From: GCA-003244245 sp050699595
GTDB lineage: Bacteria > Actinomycetota > Actinomycetes > Mycobacteriales > Pseudonocardiaceae
Reading direction: 5' to 3'
DNA length: 64,000 bases
NCBI GenBank assembly: GCA_050699595.1
Contig: JBOHFI010000031.1
Coordinates: 1 to 64,000, forward strand
The stretch's first letter is position 1. Each line of letters begins with the position of its first letter. Shown in pieces: positions 8,826 through 18,101 of this stretch. The translations under genes and the position numbers were made by a program. Under the pieces are notes generated by a model. The model was not told the origin of the DNA and did not search any database. It saw only the letters and a list, made by a program, of their open reading frames with translations.

Positions 8826-11066
8826 CTACAAGCCGACTTTCTCGCTCCTGAGGGGCTTCACGGTGCCGTCGGCTTGAATCTCGTTGATAATGTACGTGGC
8901 CGAGCTGGGTTCACCGTGGTCGGTGAACCGCAACGGCCCGGAGGCTCCGTCGTAGGCGATGGGCTTATGGGCTTTCACGAGCGTCATGCAGGTGGCGAAG
9001 CTGGTGCATCTCTCGCCGGCCCTTGTCACGCCGTTAATTTCCTTCGCGACGGCGGTGGGCGCGTTCGTGCCAGCGACGGCCGTCGCCAGCACGGTGATCA
9101 CCACCGCGTCGTAGGCCTGCGCGGCGAAGGTCAGATCCTGTAGTCCAGGATTGGCCCCCCTCAGCCGCTTTACGAACGCCTCGCTTCCAGTGTATGGCGA
9201 TGTTCCCCTCATGCCCGCCAAGACACCCGGGTCCTGCGGGCTGACTTGACCGGCCAAGGTGTTGGTCATATTGGCGCTCGTGCCGTACACTCGTTTGTCC
9301 CTCGGACCAAGGCGCTCCTTGAGCATTTTGGCAAGTATATCACTGCTCTCCGAGAAGCCAACCAGGACGATCGCGTCGGGATTCTCGGTTTTGACTCGCT
9401 GGATTTCCTTGTCGTAGTTGTGCGTGTTCGGGTCGTAAGAAAAGGAGTCGAGTACCCGGCCTCCGGATTCTCGGATTATTTTTGCGGTCGCCTCCCGTAG
9501 GTCGTTGCCGTACACGTCGTCGCGCGACATCACTACCACCCTCGTGTTGCCGTCGGCGACGACGAGCTTGCCGAGTACGGAGCTTTCGAGCACGGTGGAT
9601 GACATGGTGCGGAAGTAGAGCCCGTGGGCGGGGTATGTGGGGAGCACCGAAGACGTGTTCGCGGGCGAAAACATGATCATGCCTGCGCAGGTGACCTTGT
9701 CTATCACCTTGAGGGCCGCCGCCGACGTCGCGGGACCGATGATTACATCGACCCCTCCGGACAGCAGCGCATCAACAGACTGACTGGCGGTGTCAGCGGA
9801 AGGGTTGCCCTCGTCACGCTGGTTGGTGTCATCCAGCTTCACGGCGATGCCGGGGATGCCGCCGGCGTCGTTGATGTCCTTCATGGCCAAGCGCACACCA
9901 GCATCCAGGGATGGACCTGTGTAGACGATTGCCCCCATCTTCGGGAGTAACGTCCCGAGCGAGAGCACACCGTCGGCCGGTCTGGCGCTGGGCGAACATG
10001 GGGTAGGTGGACCTGCGGATACTGCAGGTGCCGAATGCAGCACAGTCACCAACACTAAGACCACTGCGAGCACGAGGCCGACACCGGCCAGCCAGCGATA
10101 GCGTGGCCATAGATGATCCATGGCGCTCGGTCGCCGGGACGCTCTGGACAACGCCGCACTGGCCGCTGCTCGGACGTTAAGGTCGGTATCGCCGTCCCGC
10201 AGGTGGACCAGGGCTTGTCTCGCCCGGAGCTTCTGCCCTTCGAGATGGTCACCCCACAGCAGATGCCGCAAACCGTCGACCGCCCACAGTCGTTTCCAGG
10301 TAATCTCGCTGGCTAAGAGTTGTTCGAGCTCAGCTGGCAATGGTAATAGTGCATGAGGATTCTTCGCAAGATAGAGCTCGCCGCGCATCCCATCCACGGA
10401 CTTCGTCGGTTTTTGGTCTGGCCTGTTCTGTTGAACCCCGTCGTGCACGTAGTGATACAATTCATCGACCGATACCTGGCCGTCACCGTTGAGGTCGGCC
10501 TCCCCGGTCTCCAAGCCGTGGACCACGGCATTCGTGAATTCCGACTCCCAGGCCTGCTCCATCTTGCCCGACGCGGTGATGACCACGCGACCACGGCCAC
10601 CGAGCTGCCCGAGGACCACCCCGGCACTGGCGCTCCCACGCTTGGCACCCCGGGCGAACGCGCCGCTGTAGCAGCAGTCGAGCAGGAGCACGATGCGCTG
10701 CGAGCGACTGTGATCCATCTGCTCCTTCACCCAGCGCGCTGAGATCGCCGTCGAGCCCAGCCGCTGCTCCTTTGTGTTGGTCGTCGCGAAGTACAGCTGC
10801 GTTTTGTCATTCAGGACGCCGTGGCATGAGAAGTAGAGCAGTAAGAGATCATCGGGTTTGCGGTCGGCAAAGAAGTGCTCGATCTGTTCGCTGACCTCCC
10901 ACGACGCCTTGTTGAGCGATGTCTCTACCTCGAACTCGCCAATTTCCGGGTCGGCGAGTACGCGCCTGAACGCATCCACGTCCTGGACTGGCGCCGGCAG
11001 CTGGCGGAAGTTCGGGTCCGTGTAATCAGAGCAGCCGATCAGCAGCGCGGACCTCGTGTCGCTCAT
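8826..11066 (-). CDS. Receptor-type caspase (copy 3)
   Basis: A 746-residue paralogue and the most diverged of the three. It keeps YFSCHG and DCCYSG, an EF-hand loop DLNGDGQVSVDE, the HEAT-like region, a hydrophobic helix near 'GVGLVLAVVLVLVTVL', and the periplasmic-binding-type domain. It sits next to hyuB with a short EACC1 remnant between them and is probably closest to the original site of the array. The catalytic dyad is intact although both partner genes of its cassette are damaged. Confidence 0.88.
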   Translation of the reverse strand: MSDTRSALLIGCSDYTDPNFRQLPAPVQDVDAFRRVLADPEIGEFEVETSLNKASWEVSEQIEHFFADRKPDDLLLLYFSCHGVLNDKTQLYFATTNTKEQRLGSTAISARWVKEQMDHSRSQRIVLLLDCCYSGAFARGAKRGSASAGVVLGQLGGRGRVVITASGKMEQAWESEFTNAVVHGLETGEADLNGDGQVSVDELYHYVHDGVQQNRPDQKPTKSVDGMRGELYLAKNPHALLPLPAELEQLLASEITWKRLWAVDGLRHLLWGDHLEGQKLRARQALVHLRDGDTDLNVRAAASAALSRASRRPSAMDHLWPRYRWLAGVGLVLAVVLVLVTVLHSAPAVSAGPPTPCSPSARPADGVLSLGTLLPKMGAIVYTGPSLDAGVRLAMKDINDAGGIPGIAVKLDDTNQRDEGNPSADTASQSVDALLSGGVDVIIGPATSAAALKVIDKVTCAGMIMFSPANTSSVLPTYPAHGLYFRTMSSTVLESSVLGKLVVADGNTRVVVMSRDDVYGNDLREATAKIIRESGGRVLDSFSYDPNTHNYDKEIQRVKTENPDAIVLVGFSESSDILAKMLKERLGPRDKRVYGTSANMTNTLAGQVSPQDPGVLAGMRGTSPYTGSEAFVKRLRGANPGLQDLTFAAQAYDAVVITVLATAVAGTNAPTAVAKEINGVTRAGERCTSFATCMTLVKAHKPIAYDGASGPLRFTDHGEPSSATYIINEIQADGTVKPLRSEKVGL

Positions 11067-11072
11067 CCGGCG

Positions 11073-11174
11073 TCACCGGTCGGTGTGGCGGTCGATCCAG
11101 GCCTTGATCAGCTTGCGCTGGTCTGCCCGGGTGATCCCGATGCACAAGCCGAGCTGTGCCACCCGTTCACTCAT
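11073..11174 (-). pseudogene. EACC1-like gene with its core deleted, cassette 3
   Basis: A 33-codon frame joins the first 13 residues (MSERVAQLGLCIG) to the last 20 of the EACC1-like protein (ITRADQRK... to WIDRHTDR). The central part is missing by an in-frame deletion. The start codon overlaps the hyuB stop (ATGA) and the stop lies 6 bases before the caspase start, so coupling signals survive though the domain does not. Confidence 0.7.
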
Positions 11175-12757
11175 AGTTGCGACATGCTATCCGTTCCCCA
11201 GCCCCCGCCGCCGGGAGTTTCGATGCGGATCCGGTCGCCACGGCGCAGCGGCCAGGTGCCCTTGCTGGGCAGCTCCACCTCGGTCCCGTCGGCCCGGCGC
11301 AGGGTATTGCGGCCTACCGCCCCGGGGTGCCCACCGTGCAGTCCCCAGGGGGGGTGCTCGCGGCGTTCGGACTGCACGGTCAGGGTGCAGTCAGCCAGCA
11401 CCTCGACCTCGCGGATCAGACCCTCGCCGCCGGGATGCGCGCCGGCACCGCCCGAGCCGGATCGCAACTCGTAGCGCCACACCCGCAGCGGGTAGTCCAG
11501 CTCGACGGCTTCGGCGGGAGTGTTCTGGGTGTTGGTCATCCCGGTGTGCACCCCGGACATCCCGGGACGGCTGGGAGTGCCGCCCTCGCCGCCGCCCAGC
11601 GTCTCGTAGTAGCTGAACGGTGCCTCGCCACCGGCGCCGATGAGCAGGTTGTTCATCGTGCCCTGGCTCGCCGCCGGCACCCGCTCGGGAATCGCCTGAG
11701 CGAAGCAGCCGAGCAGGACGTCGACGATCCGCTGGCTGGTCTCGACATTGCCGGCCGCCGTCGGCGCGGGGAACGTCGCGTTCACCACGGAACCTTTCGG
11801 CGCGCGCACGTGCAGCGACCGGTAGCAGCCGGCGTTGGGCGGCGCGTCCGGGTCGGTCAGCATCCGGAACACGAACATCGCGCAGGACTGGGTGACCGCG
11901 AACACCGCGTTGAGGTTCACCGGAATCTGCCGGTCGGTGCCGGTGAAGTCGATCGTCACCTCGTCACCGGCGACGGTGACGGCGGCGCGGATGGTGACTC
12001 CGGCACCGACCTCCAGCACATCGCGGTAGCGGTAGCACCCGTCCGGGATCCGCCGCACGGCCGCCCGGACCCGCCGATCGGAGTAGTCGCAGACGGCGGC
12101 CATCGCCTCGGGCAGCCGCGCCGTCCCCATCCGGTCGGCGAGCTCCTGTATCCGCCGGGCCCCGACGTGGTTGGCCGCGAACTGCGCCCGCAGGTCGCCC
12201 CGGCGCTCACCGGGTGTCCGGGAGTTCGCGGCGATCAGCCGCACCACGTCGTCACGTTCCCCGTCTGTATCGGCGATGAGGATGGGCGGGATCCGGAGTC
12301 CCTCCATCGCGATGTCGGTGGCGGTGGCCGGCATGGACCCCGGAGCCGCTCCGCCGACGTCGGCGTGGTGGGCGCGGTTGGCCACATAGCCGAGCAGCGC
12401 GTCGGTGTCCCCGGCACCGATATCCCCGGCGCCGACTGCGGCGACGATCGTGAGGTCCGGCAGGTGGGTGCCGCCCAGGTACGGGTCGTTGACGCAGACC
12501 TGCTGGCCGGGTCGCAGCGCGCCGTAGGTGTCGAGCACCGCGCGGACGCTGGCCGGCATGGAGCCCAGGTGCACCGGCATGTGCTCGGCTTGGGCGACCA
12601 TCTGCCCGTCCGGGTGGAACACCGCCGCCGAGCAGTCGGCCCGTTCCTTGATGTTGGGGGAGTACGCCGCGCGCCGCAGCGCCACACCCATCTCCTCGGC
12701 GACGCCGGCCAGCGCGTGCCGGAACACCTCCAGCTCCACCCCGGACAGCTCAGCCAT
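11171..12757 (-). CDS. hyuB: Hydantoinase B / 5-oxoprolinase B-type subunit
   Basis: A 528-residue HyuB-family protein (N-methylhydantoinase B, oxoprolinase C-terminal half, acetophenone carboxylase families). Recognisable stretches are IKERADCSAAVF, HMPVHLGSMPASV, VNDPYLGGTHLPD, NRAHHADVGG and GGGEGGTPSRPGM. Length is normal. These proteins normally act with a HyuA subunit in ATP-dependent ring opening or carboxylation, but no hyuA lies next to it here; the upstream neighbour is a broken LysR gene. Its stop codon overlaps the EACC1 remnant start, and its 3' end is the sequence copied at 3844-3911 and 7844-7914. The substrate cannot be told. Confidence 0.85.
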   Translation of the reverse strand: MAELSGVELEVFRHALAGVAEEMGVALRRAAYSPNIKERADCSAAVFHPDGQMVAQAEHMPVHLGSMPASVRAVLDTYGALRPGQQVCVNDPYLGGTHLPDLTIVAAVGAGDIGAGDTDALLGYVANRAHHADVGGAAPGSMPATATDIAMEGLRIPPILIADTDGERDDVVRLIAANSRTPGERRGDLRAQFAANHVGARRIQELADRMGTARLPEAMAAVCDYSDRRVRAAVRRIPDGCYRYRDVLEVGAGVTIRAAVTVAGDEVTIDFTGTDRQIPVNLNAVFAVTQSCAMFVFRMLTDPDAPPNAGCYRSLHVRAPKGSVVNATFPAPTAAGNVETSQRIVDVLLGCFAQAIPERVPAASQGTMNNLLIGAGGEAPFSYYETLGGGEGGTPSRPGMSGVHTGMTNTQNTPAEAVELDYPLRVWRYELRSGSGGAGAHPGGEGLIREVEVLADCTLTVQSERREHPPWGLHGGHPGAVGRNTLRRADGTEVELPSKGTWPLRRGDRIRIETPGGGGWGTDSMSQL

Positions 12758-12867
12758 GCGCGCGGGGTAACGCGATCGTCCTCACGTGCGATCAGAGTGC
12801 CGGCCCGCGCGACCGCGCGACCGCGCAGGGCCGGGTGAGCCGGGCTGGTACTTGCGGTGCTGCGGTG

Positions 12868-13590
12868 TCAGCCCGGCAGGACGGTGGACACTGGCCTGGT
12901 GGGGGTCGCCTCAGTGAACGCGTTCCACAGCAGGTTCAGCGGACGGTTGTGGGCGTAGCGCTCCCGTTCGCCGGTGCGGGCGACGATGCCGGTGACGATC
13001 TCCAGACGTGGTTGGTAGTCGTCGGCGACTCGTTCGGTGGTCAGGAGGCATCCATGGAGCAGTTCGGTGGTGAGCAGGTTCAGGCCGTAGGTGAGGGAGT
13101 CGATCTCGGCGATGACGGTGAGCACGCCGCGGTAGTCGGGTCCATACCAGCGGCCGAGAAACTGCGCTAACAGGCCGGCGGTCGGTGCCAGTAGCAGCAG
13201 GTGGGACAACTTGGCTGCGGTGACGGGGGTGTCGGGGAGCTCGCGCGGGGTGAGGTTGGTGAGCAGGGCGACGTGTTCGCGGTGCCATTCGAGAAAGTCG
13301 TAGTCGAGCACTGGCGGCCGGTCGTGTTCGGTGGCGAAGCTGCCGCACACCATGTCGACCTGCTTGCCGTCGAGTTTGCGCCACAGGTCGCGGGTCCGGA
13401 CGTGTTCGATTGTGAGCTGTACGCCTGCGCGTTCGAAGTCCGCGCGCAACCTCGGCCAGATCGCGCCGAGGAACTCCACGGTGAACTCGGTGGTTCCGAA
13501 GGTGACGGTGGATCCCACCCGCCGTCTGCTGCGGTGCAGGCTCTCGGTCCAGGAGAGCAGGGTCTGAGCTGCCAGTTCCACGACCACATC
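12868..13590 (-). pseudogene. LysR-type regulator, N-terminus lost
   Basis: The frame encodes a LysR-type effector-binding domain (GSTVTFGTTEFTVEFLG, WRKLDGKQVDMVCGSF, REHVALLTNL). The DNA-binding N-terminus is missing. The open frame continues up to 13821, but those codons are antisense to a group II intron protein, so the true homology ends near 13590. The regulator was probably cut by the intron insertion or a later deletion and should not bind DNA. Confidence 0.7.
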
Positions 13591-14260
13591 CGCCGCTATC
13601 CCGATGGCAAGCTCCTGATCAAACCGAGTCCCCTGGCGGTCAGGCGGGTCACACGGCGACTCGCGGACGAGATGCGCTCCTTGCGCGGCTCGAACGTGAG
13701 GGCGGTCCTCGCCCGGCTCACTCCGATCGTTCGGGGATGGGCCGCGTACTACCGTCGCCCGGTACTTCGGCAAGTTCAACAAGTTCAGGAATGACCGCTG
13801 GGTGTTCGGCGACCGCGACAACGGCGCCTACCTGCCCAAGTTCTCCTGGACTCCCATCATCCGGCACACCCCGGTCAAGGGCACGTCGTCCCCGGACGAC
13901 CCGGCCCTGGCCGGCTACTGGGCCGACCGGCGCAGGCGGGTCACACCCCCGCTCGACAGCTACACGCTGCGCCTGCTCACCAGGCAGGACGGACGGTGTC
14001 CGCTGTGCGGGGAACACCTGCTCATCGCCGAACAGCCCCCGCAGTCTCCCGAGCAATGGGAGAAATGGTGGCTGCAGGACACCCGGCGAGCGATCACCAG
14101 CCACTACCTGGCGCATCACGGGGGACCCGACTCACCGGACGGGAACCAGACCCGCCTTGTTCACACTTCCTGCCACTGCGGGCACATCGCCCGCCAACGT
14201 AGGAACCCAGCACAGCAACCCGCACCGCCTACCAGGGCCTGCTTGAGCCGTGTGCGGTGA
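13590..14260 (+). pseudogene. 3' remnant of a group II intron reverse transcriptase/maturase with HNH domain
   Basis: In one frame IRRYPDGKLLIKPS and then RLADEMRSLRGSN and IVRGWAAYYR mark the RT/maturase region. After a frame change near 13750 it continues as RYFGKFNKFRNDRWVFGDRD and ends in an HNH module (CPLCGEHL, later VHTSCHCG). The catalytic RT domain and about 40 maturase residues are missing, so the element is dead. The intron 3' end should lie just after 14260; its RNA domains were not mapped. Confidence 0.75.
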
Positions 14261-14547
14261 CAAGCCGCTCGATAGTGCCCGAACTCGCGGTAGAAGAAAT
14301 CGCCAAGCTGCGTCCGGAAGCCGACGGCGCGCTCTGGCGGTTGAAGCGTCACCCACAAGTCCTGCTCGCGCGCATGGACGCCACCCGGAAAGCAGCGATC
14401 GAAGCGATCCACGAGCACCAGCCGCTGGCGGATGTGACCGCCGCGTGGGTCGTCACCATCGCTCGAGAACGAGGCTGGACTGTGCTCAGCGCCGACCCCA
14501 GAAGACTGCATATCCTCGATCCCCACTTACCGATCGACATGGTCTGA
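14257..14547 (+). pseudogene. PIN-domain-like C-terminal fragment
   Basis: A 96-codon frame whose end (WVVTIARERGWTVLSADPRR, LDPHLPIDMV) resembles the last strand and helix of VapC-type PIN domains, with an Asp in SADP. The N-terminal acidic residues of a full PIN domain are absent because the preceding sequence belongs to the intron remnant. Probably the tail of a toxin gene split by mobile DNA. The assignment rests on a short motif. Confidence 0.45.
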
Positions 14548-14816
14548 GACCGCTGGTCGTCGGCCTGGACGGCGGCTACGTCCACTCCAGTGCGCAGACC
14601 TCCCGCCGTGACGGCTGGTTCGAGGTCATCGCGGGCAAGAGCATGCCCACCGACGGGCCCGCGAAGTGCTTCGCCTTCGTCCAGAAGATTGACACCAAGC
14701 CGAAACGACGCCTGTTCGAGGTGCTGCGCGGCCAGGGCATGCAGGCCAACCAGCAGGTCACGTTCCTCACCGACGGCGGCGAGGACATCCGGGACCTGCC
14801 GCTCTACCTCAACCCC
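14548..14816 (+). mobile_element. ISKra4-family transposase fragment
   Basis: The translated segment contains VVGLDGGYVHSS, GWFEVIAGKSMP, FAFVQKIDTKPKRRLFEVL and VTFLTDGGEDIRDLPLYLNP, typical of the catalytic middle of ISKra4-family transposases. Both ends are missing: the right side stops where an integrase remnant on the other strand begins. No terminal repeats were found. Confidence 0.75.
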
Positions 14817-15262
14817 CTATGGGAGTTGGGCGGCCAGGTCCATGAGGGTGGTGTTGCGTTCGGCGCGGGCCCGGATGCCGAACGACTGGAGCCTGGCCAT
14901 CAGCCTGGTCGGGCTGATCGGCCGGCCCGGTGCTCCGCCGGGGAACAACCACGGGTTGTCGTCGGTGTGTCCGAGGGCTGCGTGGCCGCGGCGGTTGGCG
15001 GCCAGCCGCAGCACGAGACCGCCGAGGGGATCAGGCAAGTCCAGTGGCTTGGTGCCCAGTATGATTTGGACTTCACCTCCACTGCTGAGGATCTGATCTC
15101 GCGTGATGTGCGCCACTTTCGTGAGTGGCTGGCCGTAGAGCAGCAGAAGAAGACCGGCGACGCGTTCCGCGGTGGGTATGGCGTCGTCGTGGAGGAATCG
15201 GCGGACCAGCGTCCAGCGGTCGTCCTCCTCGATGCGGGCGGCCGGTCCTTCGGTGGCGCGTT
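14817..15262 (-). pseudogene. C-terminal region of an actinobacterial integrase-like protein, truncated at both ends
   Basis: Read leftwards the frame gives RFLHDDAIPTAERVAGLLLL, LYGQPLTKVAHITRDQI, ANRRGHAALG and NPWLFPGGAPGRPISPTRL, then MDLAAQLP. This pattern is common in actinobacterial tyrosine-recombinase-like proteins. It lacks a start at its 5' side and ends abruptly at the ISKra4 fragment, so it is a remnant. Confidence 0.6.
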
Positions 15263-15285
15263 TATTTCTCGTGCGCTATACAAAA

Positions 15286-15420
15286 ATGAGTGCGGCGTTG
15301 AACGATTTTCTCCTCAAAAAAGAGATGGACGCGGTCTCGGCCGTGGACAAATATTTCTCCCCCGACTACCGCCACTGCGTCAACGGCCGCGTCGCGGCAG
15401 AAGGCCCGCGCGACCGCGAT
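15286..15420 (+). pseudogene. NTF2/SnoaL-like N-terminal fragment
   Basis: About 44 codons from an ATG at 15286: MSAALNDFLLKKEMDAVS, then VDKYFSPDYRHCVNGR, which resembles the first helices of SnoaL-like/NTF2-fold proteins. Local base use is less GC-rich than its surroundings. The frame then runs into the antisense of the SGNH hydrolase gene, so the rest is lost. Confidence 0.5.
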
Positions 15421-15425
15421 TGTGG

Positions 15426-16604
15426 TCAGCCGGTCGTGGCGGCGAACGGCCCGCCGGTGCCGAAGGCGAGCCGCGCGAAGTTCTCGCCGATGCGGCGGTG
15501 TCCTGCGGGGTCGGGGTGGACCTCGTCGGGCAGCGGCAGTTCGGCGTAGTCCTTCTCGCCGTAGAGGTCGCGGCCGTCGAGGTAGTGCAGGTTCGGGTCG
15601 TCAGGTGCCCGGTGCTCGACAATCCGGGCGAGCGCGTCGCGGATGACGGTGAGCGTCAGGCGCCCGGCGGCGCGTTCGGCCGGGTCTCCCGTGGCCTTGA
15701 ACCGCAAGGTCCCGCCGTCGAAGTCGGGCGCGAGCGGGCCGGGGGTGTCCTCCTGGACCGGGCACAGGATGGAGGACACCACCAGCAGCGGCGTGCTCGG
15801 ATGCCCCTCGCGGATGGTGTCGAGGAAACCGTGGACCGCGGGCGTGAAGGCGCGCAGGCGCATCACGTCGGCGTTGACGACATTGATGCCGATCTTGACG
15901 CTGACCAGGTCCGCGGGAGTGTCCCGCATCACGCGGGCGGTGAACGGGTCAAGCAGCGCGCTGCCACCGAATCCCAGATTGATCAGCTCCACTGCGCCCT
16001 GGGCGGCGGCCAGGGCCGGCCAGATGGCGCTCGGGTGGCCGGCGTTCGAGCCGTGGCTGATGGAGCTGCCGTGGTGCAGCCACACCCTGCGCCCGCGCTC
16101 CGGTGCCGACTCGACCGGGGCGTCGGTGCGCAGGGCGATCAGCTCGGTGATCTCCGTATGGGGGAGCCAGATCTCGACGTCCTTGTCACGCGCGGGCAGA
16201 CCGGTGAACCGGGCGGTGCCGGGGGGCCCTTCGCTCAGTTCGACGGACTGGGTAGCCATGTCGATCGTGCGGACCCTGCCGCCAGTCACCGTGGCCTGGG
16301 CAGTGAGACGGCCGTCGATCAGCAGGTCGTATACGCCGTCCGCCGGGGTCGGCAGACCTCGGTAAGCCCTCTTGGTGGGCAGCGTGTCCAGTTCGATGGT
16401 GGTGGCCCGGGTACGAAAGGCCAACCGCACGCCGGAGGGCTGGGCCTCGGCCATGGCGAGTTGGTCATCGGGGATCTGCCGGCGAGCCCGAGCGGGCAGC
16501 CGGTGCGGCAGCAGACCACCGCGCGCGGTGCCTTCCAGCTCGAGGGCGCCGCGCAGGATGTCCGCGGTGACGGGTGTGGTGATCCCGTCGTGCTCGATGT
16601 TCAT
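15426..16604 (-). CDS. SGNH/GDSL-type hydrolase
   Basis: A 392-residue two-part protein. The C-terminal two thirds is an SGNH esterase: block I WLHHGSSISHGS with the nucleophile Ser, the oxyanion Gly in LGFGGSALLD, Asn in KIGINVVNAD, and the catalytic Asp/His in DEVHPDPAGH. The N-terminal third (about 1-165) is a beta-rich accessory region like those of carbohydrate-esterase relatives. No signal peptide is evident, so it is likely cytoplasmic. The ATG overlaps the stop (TAATG) of a short unassigned frame upstream. It is divergent from the amidohydrolase gene, with about 280 bases between them. Confidence 0.85.
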   Translation of the reverse strand: MNIEHDGITTPVTADILRGALELEGTARGGLLPHRLPARARRQIPDDQLAMAEAQPSGVRLAFRTRATTIELDTLPTKRAYRGLPTPADGVYDLLIDGRLTAQATVTGGRVRTIDMATQSVELSEGPPGTARFTGLPARDKDVEIWLPHTEITELIALRTDAPVESAPERGRRVWLHHGSSISHGSNAGHPSAIWPALAAAQGAVELINLGFGGSALLDPFTARVMRDTPADLVSVKIGINVVNADVMRLRAFTPAVHGFLDTIREGHPSTPLLVVSSILCPVQEDTPGPLAPDFDGGTLRFKATGDPAERAAGRLTLTVIRDALARIVEHRAPDDPNLHYLDGRDLYGEKDYAELPLPDEVHPDPAGHRRIGENFARLAFGTGGPFAATTG

Positions 16605-16885
16605 TACCTCAACCTTTTGATCAAGATTTCCGGATTGCTCAGGTGCGCCGGTGCGGTCGCCTGGCAGTCAGAGTGTGATCCAGTTCGCAGCAGGGCGTCG
16701 AGGGAATCCACGATCCAGGTCCAGGATTCCTGCGGGTCGACGGCCTCCGCGACGCACCCTCCGAACAGATCATCGAGTTCCTGCGGCCCTGTATCCAGTC
16801 ACTCACACAAGCTCCGAACGATCTCGCGGACGACAAGCCGACCACAGAACACCCCGTCCACCACTCTTCTCTCAGCGGAGGTTTG

Positions 16886-17992
16886 ATGTCCACACCAACG
16901 CCCCCACAACGTGGCCCGTCCGAACAGGCGAAAACGGTGTTGACCAACGTGCGCGTGTTCGACGGGCACCGGCTGCGGAAGCCGGGAACGGTGGTCATCG
17001 ACGGCGGGGTGATCGGTACCGACGCTGCCCGTGCACGGGTGATCGATGCCGGTGGCGCCGTGCTGCTGCCCGGACTCATCGACGCCCACGTCCACCTGCG
17101 CGCCGTGGAGCACCTTGAGCAGCTGTGCGGTTTCGGAGTCACGACCGCGCTGGACATGGCCGCCTGGCCGCCGGCCCTGGTCGATTCCCTCCGCGGGGTC
17201 CACGGTCTCACCGACATGCGTAGCTCGGGTACCCCCGCCACGACATCCGGCAGCACGCACAGCCGGATCCCAGGTTTCCCCACGGCCGGGTTCGTGGACG
17301 AACCCGGCCAGGCGGCGGGGTTCGTCGCCGACCGGGTGGCCGAGGGAGCGGACTACATCAAGATCATCGTCGATATCCCCGGGCCCGACCAGGCCACGCT
17401 CGACGCCCTGGTCGCGGCAGCCCGCCAGCACGGGAAACGCACCATCGCCCACGCCGCGTCGTACGCCGCCGTGAGGATGGCGCTGCAGGCACAGGTCGAC
17501 ATGATCACCCACGCGCCGCTGGACACGGCCCTCGACCAGACCACCGCGGCCCGCATGGCCGCCCAGGGCAGCGTGGCGATCCCCACCCTGGCCATGATGG
17601 AAGGCGTCGTGCAACAGGCAGGCAAGCCCGGCGCCGACTACAGTGCGGCGCGCGCCAGCGTCACCGCCCTCTACCAGGCCGGAGTGCCGATCCTCGCCGG
17701 AACCGACGCCAACAACGGGACCGGCGGGCCGGCGACGGTCCCGCACGGTTGGAGCCTGCACCACGAACTGACACTGCTCGTCGACGCTGGCCTGTCCACA
17801 CTCGACGCCCTGCGCGCGGGGACCGTGCTGCCCGCACAACACTTCGGGCTCCCCGACCGCGGCAGCATCGAACCCGGCCGGCGCGCCGACCTCGTACTCG
17901 TCGACGGCGACCCCCTCACCAACATCGCCACCACCCGCCACATCCGCACCATCTGGTGCGGCGGCGTCGAACACCTGCCACACGCGAACTGA
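16886..17992 (+). CDS. Amidohydrolase-family protein
   Basis: A 368-residue metal-dependent hydrolase. Metal-binding HxH is in LIDAHVHLRA; further ligands are expected in AHAASYAAV and THAPLD, and the Asp in AGTDANNG. The C-terminus DRGSIEPGRRADLVLVDGDP is typical of imidazolonepropionase/prolidase-like amidohydrolases. The ATG at 16886 follows a strong GCGGAGG site at 16875-16881; a TTG one codon earlier is less likely. No signal peptide is seen. The substrate is unknown. It may be co-regulated with the divergent SGNH hydrolase. Confidence 0.85.
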   Translation: MSTPTPPQRGPSEQAKTVLTNVRVFDGHRLRKPGTVVIDGGVIGTDAARARVIDAGGAVLLPGLIDAHVHLRAVEHLEQLCGFGVTTALDMAAWPPALVDSLRGVHGLTDMRSSGTPATTSGSTHSRIPGFPTAGFVDEPGQAAGFVADRVAEGADYIKIIVDIPGPDQATLDALVAAARQHGKRTIAHAASYAAVRMALQAQVDMITHAPLDTALDQTTAARMAAQGSVAIPTLAMMEGVVQQAGKPGADYSAARASVTALYQAGVPILAGTDANNGTGGPATVPHGWSLHHELTLLVDAGLSTLDALRAGTVLPAQHFGLPDRGSIEPGRRADLVLVDGDPLTNIATTRHIRTIWCGGVEHLPHAN

Positions 17993-18101
17993 CTCAACGT
18001 CAGTTGCATGAACCGACCGCGTCGGCTTCACCGAGGCGACGGCCGACCGCCCGGTCCCGCCGCGCCGGCGAGCCGCCGGTCCTGGTCTTCCAGCCGCGTC
18101 A

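Noticed and set aside
13590..13821. N-terminal extension of the LysR frame up to 13821
   Set aside because: These codons are antisense to recognisable group II intron maturase motifs and lack a LysR helix-turn-helix.
16614..16796. Short minus-strand frame ending in TAATG at the SGNH hydrolase start
   Set aside because: About 60 codons (VDPQESWTWIVDSLDALL region) without a convincing start codon or family; may be a gene remnant but cannot be supported.
14250..16886. Very long plus-strand open frame of 878 codons
   Set aside because: It is a chance frame through several unrelated remnants and antisense to the SGNH hydrolase; only 14548-14816 shows real homology (ISKra4).
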